A stretch of 64,000 nt of DNA from Pohlia nutans (Eukaryota; Streptophyta; Bryopsida; Bryales; Mniaceae). Positions 57,691-64,000 of the stretch are shown here, piece by piece. The stretch lies in contig CM040090.1 in NCBI GenBank assembly GCA_022496805.1, positions 10,968,001-11,032,000 of the forward strand, read 5' to 3'. Position 1 is the first letter of the stretch. Each line of letters starts with the position of its first letter. A program made the translations under genes and the position numbers. The notes beneath the pieces were generated by a model. It was not told the origin of the DNA, did no database searches, and was given only the letters and a program-made list of their open reading frames with translations.

Positions 57691-59360
57691 TTGGAATTAC
57701 ATGAAATGTTCATGTTGCGCCCAAATGCCACTCCGTTTGTCTTAATGAAGCATATGTAAATTTGTGTATAAATGATAGTTCACTCTTTTAGTGCCATTGA
57801 ATTTGAGTTTTTAACATTGCACATGCTATTCAAATCACGGAAAGGGCCGTATACGAGGCTGTATAGTTATTTTTTGTATACTCGTGTTGTCGTGTGTCAA
57901 CCATGTATTTATTTCAGGGCTATGGGTAGAAAAGGATATTCCTCAATTTCCTAGAATATTGTGGAATATATTTCTAATGCTATAAATGGAAAAATGCACC
58001 CTATACTAATTATAAAGTTGAATATTGAATTTAGAGACTCCTATAATATTTCCATAAGTTTTTTTCTACTTTTTCTTCAAAAGAATCTATTTTTTAACCA
58101 ACGTTATTTTAACCTTTTTGCTCAATATTACCGAGACTCACTTACAGTATTAGTTTCAATTTTTTCCGGGTCCCAATTTCCATGTCTCTCACATGTGGCT
58201 TGAATAAGACAATTCACCTACCATTTGATGACATGGGGGAATTTCTACAAATGACTAAGTACAAAGTGCGGAACTACTCGCCACGATTATATTAAGTTTT
58301 TAAATTATATTATAATGTACATAAAATTGAAGCAAAATATATAATTTATTAGACCGCTCTAAATATATAACTAAATACCGCTCTTAATCAACACCAACTA
58401 CCTACTAGGGTAGGAAACGTTCCAAGACTCAATATTAGGGACAAAATACGCTAAATTGGCCTAATGTAGAGTGGGACATTTTGAAATTATTCTTGACCAA
58501 GTCAGAGGTAGTTACAACCGTGCACTCTACATAATGCCAAAGGTGCGAGTGTAGGGCTCAAGAGTTCTCCACCCTTTGGAAGCTAGCCATGATGGTTTAC
58601 CTTGGCACAATGTGTGTTGTGAAGAGGGAGGCTACTCTTCTTTATAGTTCCTGTGATAACACAAATGCCTATATTTGTGGAAGCGACAAATGACACATTT
58701 TCTACTCATCAAGTCATAATTATCGTGGATACAAAAGTTTGTACATCTTCATATCTCTATCACATATGTGTTCTTTCGATTCTCTATTGCATATTCTTCA
58801 TTATTTACTACAATTGATCTCTTATTTTCAAATGCATATACATAAATTCTCTTAAAATCTCAAAATTCAAAGTACAATTAGAAATTTAATATACAATATA
58901 ATTAATAATTTCAAGTTGATTCTAGTATTCACAATCTTATATTATTATCGTAGTATTTGTAAGCTCAATTGTTGTTTGTCTCAATTTGTAGGCTCAAGGC
59001 TCGGCTCAAGGAATCCAATAACATTTGTAGGCTTAAGCAATATAAATTATTATAATCTCAATGATAATTTTTGGATATTCCTTTTTTGATATTTCTATAA
59101 AATTAGCCATAATTTTATATTCTTACCATCTCAATTTAATATTTGTGATTTTCTTTTTAAAATATCTTTTATGCAATGAATTTCAATTCAATATATATGC
59201 AATTAATGTAATTTCAACTCCAATTTATTTGAATTTAAGAGACACATTGAAAATATTTTCATAAATCTCTTGTTGAAAATTTATTAAAATATGATGGTTA
59301 GAGGGTTTACTTTGAAGATATGAAAGATTGTAAATACAAAAGGTTGTTTGATGCATTTGT
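57691..59360 (+). repeat. Duplicated non-coding segment, copy 2
   Basis: The counterpart of 50085-51560. It lacks G2; at the corresponding place it has a short GTATACGAGG...TGTATACTCGTG inverted pair. The frame corresponding to 51331-51555 is interrupted by a stop here. Confidence 0.6.
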
Positions 59361-61604
59361 TTTGTTTTTTTTGATGCAATGACTAAATGCATTGTTTTTG
59401 GATTTCTTTAGAGTGGTATTGCAAGGGATTTTATTCTGTATATGTATCTAAAATCTTAAAGTTGGGGTTCAATAGTCTCATTTGACCCTTTTTTATATCT
59501 TCTAACTATAGTACAATTCCGAGTACTGAAGTCTATTGTTAATGAATCATCATAATTATTCAAGTTTTATTCTTAATGTATTGAAGAAGTTATGGTCTCC
59601 AATGATTCACAAGAGCCTTGAGTTAGAGCTATTATCCAGGTCTCTATTTCATTATGGTGTTTCAGAAAGAGTGAGAGATGTTTTGAAACGATTGTTATAT
59701 GAATCAAAGTTTGACATGAAAAAATGGACGATTCAAAATTACTCAACTTTTTTCATAAATGCAATTTTAAATCAAAGTTTGACGTGTTCAAAATAAAAGT
59801 TGGTTTTGAACTAACTTCAAAATATTGTAGGTAAAAGTTATTATAGCATTAGTATTTGACTTTTAGATCCATGTTTTGGATGGAAAGAATGAACGTTCGC
59901 ATTTATAAATCTATTTACACTAATAAAAAATAACACCACTGTTACGGTAACCATTACTAAAGTTAATTGGTTTTTTTGACGTTTTTGTAAATTTTATCCC
60001 CAGCGAGGTCACTGTCAAAATTTTATTAAACCACATGAGAAAAAATATAGGATACATTTAATTCATTGGAGCAAAAATTTATACAAATTTTAGAAATACC
60101 ATAGCCTGAATGAAATGGCCTATACGGTATTATGTCTAAAGTAGGGTAGTTGAAAAGCATAGGTAGTATTCTATTTTTATTAATAAAGTAGGGTCTCAAA
60201 TATTTAGAAGAACGAAGAATTTATGTGAGTTCTGATGAAAATCCTTGGATTAAATGAGAATTGCCTCAATTAACTAAAAATCGTCGAAGTTAGCCAATGG
60301 TTAGGAATGAACCACAAATGAAGGTTGAATTATTTGGCTTCATGGGAAAGTCTCGACATGATGAATTTTAGCATCAGGTGACCAATGAGATTCATAAGGC
60401 TAGGGTGGGGTGGTAGTGCCGCATGCTTCCTCTTATACCATGCATTTCTCACTTAAACATACCTTCGGACATTTTAGGCACTAAGCACAATCATTGTTCT
60501 TTTAATAGCCCACCTATAATTGACCCCCGACCGCACGTGGTTTACAAAAGTATGTAGTGTGTAACCTCCCCGTGAGTTTATCGCCTTAATGAATTTGTTC
60601 ATTTAAAGCTTCAACCTGTCCATTGTATTTGTTTGACAATCATGTGATTTCCTTTTAGATTGTAAGTTACTCCTAGTTCAAACTCTTAACCTCCTCGATT
60701 GGTGAAAGACCGTATATCCATCTTATAAGCATGATCGAAGGAGGTGATCCCTAGGATGAATTCAATGTCATCTATATCACATATATGCAGACGTTGCCTC
60801 CGTGGTATTAAAAACCTACGTAACTACGTTAAAAAATCCCGGGAAGTCACTATCAAGAATTTAGATAATTATGAGAGAACATATATAGGGTGTCTTTTAT
60901 TCATTTGAGATAAAAATTAAAAATTTACATAAGTAATATAGGGTGTTATAAAACCAAATTGGGAATAGTTTAGGAATATTTTTAGAAGATACGTGGAACA
61001 TATCCTAAATATACTATAAATATTAGAATATTCCAATTATTTCATAGTCGTCCATTATATACCCTTTGTACGCTCATATGTACCCAAAATTTACACTAAA
61101 TGACTGCTCCACGTAAAAAATAAGATCTAAATAGTTAAGTTCTTGTAGATAAAATCTATCAAATATTAGATTCAACGTAGTGTTGTGTATGTGCCATATA
61201 CCCTCTTTTAAGTAACATACGGTTTATGTAGAAGGGAACACATTTATTCGGAGGTACATAGTGAAACTGTAACAATTGATTAATTTAACGGATTATTAAG
61301 TAATAATCTTATCATTTGAATTGGTAATGCAATATAAATTAGTAACTACATATATTATATGTTATTTTATAATACACAAGTTTGATAATGTTTGAAAAGT
61401 TATTAGTAATCCAAAACGACTAAAATAGTAAAACATGGTGGTAACCAGTCATTAATAACAACTAAAATGAGCTAAAATATTCATTATATGTCACAAAATG
61501 TCCTTAAATTTTTCTAATATCTACATAAATCCAAGATATTTTTTTCTAATCACTTATCAAAAGTCGTTAGATTTGGGCGGAGTTGGCTTGTTATATTGTG
61601 AATG
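59361..61604. other. AT-rich non-coding stretch
   Basis: The 86-codon frame at 59536-59796 (MLMNHHNYSSFILNVLKKLW) has no recognised motif. No repeats from the families above were found. Nothing else can be supported. Confidence 0.4.
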
Positions 61605-62186
61605 CACCCTTAGTGTTGTACTTTGTGTATGAGCCTTCAATGCATAGATTTCATCCATGTTTTTTCATCTGTCATGCACTTTTTGAAGTGTGGATTCTTT
61701 ACTATAGATTTTATGGGAAATTAGCTTCATGCCTGTGAGATCCAATTAAAAAGGAGATGAATTGTGAAAATTTTATGCCTCAATTCAAATTCTAGTGATT
61801 CACCCAAAATTAAGAAGATTCCCCTGTAAAAGTAATCTTAGAAAAGTTAATTCATAAAATTAAGCAACCAAAAAATATCAAAAAACTTAAAAACCACTAA
61901 ACTTAGAGTATTACCACTATTACGTTTCACCCAATCACAATAAATTTCAACCACATATTGTCAATATATTATTCGTAATTGCAAAAGAATTTTCAAATTT
62001 GAATCTCAAATTTTATTAAAAAATATAAGTGATAGCAATCATACATCAAACCATACCGATACAATCAAAAGTCATAATGTACAACTTTTACTCTTACATC
62101 AAGTTCAAAATATCCCTCTTAGTTGCATTTTCTCATGCATCTTTGCAAAACTACATAATTTAGAGAGGGTTCTAGGCATTTAGGAA
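61605..62186 (-). mobile_element. TTAA-type MITE family A, copy 5 (degenerate)
   Basis: GTCATGCACTTTTTGAAGTG, AAATTAGCTTCATGCCTGTG, AAAATTAAGCAACCAAAAAA and CAAACCATACCGATAC follow copy 1 in order. The right end is GGCATTTAGGAA, with TTAA at 62187-62190; the left end is eroded, so its limit is approximate. Confidence 0.7.
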
Positions 62187-62190
62187 TTAA

Positions 62191-62624
62191 AGAGTGGTAA
62201 TTATTAGAATATAGAAAAGTGACAACTTTTCATATGATATTTTACATATTAAATTCAAATTTTTTATTACACATAGTAGGCCCAATATATAAGCAAAATG
62301 AACTACATCCTACATATGGAAAAGTGTTTAATTAATGATATTATCAATGATAAATAAATACTTTATAATACAAAAAATTCACGCCAATTTTTTGAGCTAT
62401 GGTATTCATTGCATACATATGTTCGACTTCTATTTTGTTATACCTACATACATACATACATACATACACGTATGTACGATTCCAAACATTACCTTTGATT
62501 AAAACATAAGATTATAAGTGTTTGATTTAATCATAATCTTTATTTGTTGGAAGGAATGGTGACATACCACACCCTAAATCAAAAAGATGGACGTATGGTT
62601 TATATAATGATGTTTGTGTTCATG
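62191..62624. other. Spacer with a short CATA microsatellite
   Basis: (CATA)n at about 62447-62467, then nothing recognisable. Confidence 0.5.
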
Positions 62625-63035
62625 CCCGGGTATGCAACTCCCATATTATTCACAGGGGGCATCGGCATTAAGATGTCTTAGAGGGCGGCTTTTGTAAAAA
62701 TTATATCAAATTATATAAAAATAAAATTATAAACAAATAGTTAGGTGAACACCAAATTAAATAAAATGAGATGTAGAAAATGTTGGATTGCATGTTTATT
62801 AAAGTAAATCTCCACAACATATATAAAAAATTGAAACACTTATGCATAATTTATTTAGATCTATAAAAGAAATTGCCTCTAATAAAAATTAAAAGTCATT
62901 GACGGTGTTTAATTTATAATAAAACAATCTTAAAATTTTATTAAAAAGCCCAAAAATATGGGTAGCTTGGCCTATGCTACATGTTTAAAAAAAACTCATA
63001 TAATTAGGTTTTTAATGCTATTATTGCCTTTAAGG
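62625..63035 (+). repeat. Dispersed repeat P, copy 2
   Basis: Direct match of 56380-57010 without the nested MITE, so it serves as the empty-site reference. Confidence 0.65.
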
Positions 63036-64000
63036 AAAATTTAGTTATTGTATATTATTACATTTTTGGATTCCTTATTAAGAGGGCTACAAGAGTTTCT
63101 TACATTAAAACCAATTACATCACTTGAGATTGGACTAAAATGAAATATAAGTCATTATAATTAGGGCCATATAATATGGGTGTTCGTGTAAGGGATGGTC
63201 ACGATATTAAATCCATAGCTTGATTGAAAGGCATCAAGATGACATACTCTGATGGGGGGTGCACTTTGTGTTAAAAGCAATGAATAACATGTATATATAT
63301 TTTCCATTAAAATATTGAAATACATACATACACATACAAATACACACAAATATATATAAAAAATACTTTAGGACAAAATAAGTTATAGTTACTAACTAAT
63401 TACACCATGATTTATAAGAAATAGAATAAAATTCATATAGAATCTAATATTTATAAAAGAAAATGAATCGACTTACATAAAATGAGTAGACATGGAATAA
63501 GAAACAGTACAAAACCTTATATCTCTGGCTTATAAAACAATTTCACACAATGAAAAACATTTCAACTAGTGGTGTGATTTCTTCCACAATTTATTACAAC
63601 ATATTTTTTTACCCAACAAATGCACTCTTATATGTGAATAATAAAACAACATAGTTGTATTCCAATACATGACCGAAAAGATTGTATGAGCACATCAATG
63701 ACACTTGATAAGTCACCATGCATAAATAAAGTCTAAAGGTTGTTGAGGTATAATAGAAGTATTGAACAAACAATGACAACATAAAATTACACAAAAATAA
63801 ATATTAATTTCAATTTCAATTACACACGTTATAATAAGACATACAAACCCAATCAAACTTCCAAAACCATGTTTCAAATGTAAATCTCCAATCCTTGAAA
63901 CTACACAAGCCTGTCTAGGTCGAGTGGCAGTAGGACTCCACTCGGAACCAAGGGCTAAAATTGGTTGCAATGTTGAATATTTGTCCATATTATAAAGTCT
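63036..64000. other. Non-coding right edge with a lone G-type end
   Basis: GGGGGGTGCACT at 63254-63265 equals the end of the MULE-like family G, but no partner end lies within range. The frames at 63161-63988 have no recognisable features. Confidence 0.4.

Overview
The window looks like nuclear DNA of a land plant. It is AT-rich and gene-poor, with short GT-AG introns and typical plant families: a late-embryogenesis-abundant (LEA) protein with a mitochondrial presequence, two B3-domain genes and an F-box/kelch-type family. I cannot name the species. The single-exon F-box gene and low gene density would suit a bryophyte or another non-seed plant, but this is inference.

Only four intact genes can be supported, all on the minus strand. 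Two tandem B3 paralogs lie at 22921-24002 and 25405-26760, with the broken 3' end of a third copy at 28331-28490. A spliced mitochondrial LEA gene lies at 33334-34192, with a G-box/ABRE upstream. An intact 419-residue F-box gene lies at 53334-54593. Its frameshifted paralog at 45499-46739 lies in a tandem segmental duplication of about 6 kb (roughly 45.3-51.6 kb against 53.2-59.4 kb).

Most of the rest is small non-autonomous DNA transposons. The most striking set shares the ends TTAA-CCCyTAA...TTArGGG-TTAA. These fall into at least five families (A about 570 bp, B about 541 bp, C about 220-800 bp, D about 770-810 bp, E about 805 bp). The palindromic TTAA flank and CCC-starting ends are those of piggyBac-type elements, which I do not know as a normal component of land-plant genomes. 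No transposase is present. One E copy sits inside the B3 array, where the paralogous empty site is visible. One B copy is nested in a PIF/Harbinger-like element.

Other layers are 270-bp MULE-like elements with GGGGGGTGCACT ends, Helitron-like mini-elements, a 306-315 bp GC-rich element with a conserved open frame, long fold-back hairpins, LINE-like 3' ends, tandem arrays (about 165, 125, 73 and 59 bp units) and long (TA)n tracts. I saw no tRNA, rRNA, CRISPR array or LTR-retrotransposon polyprotein.
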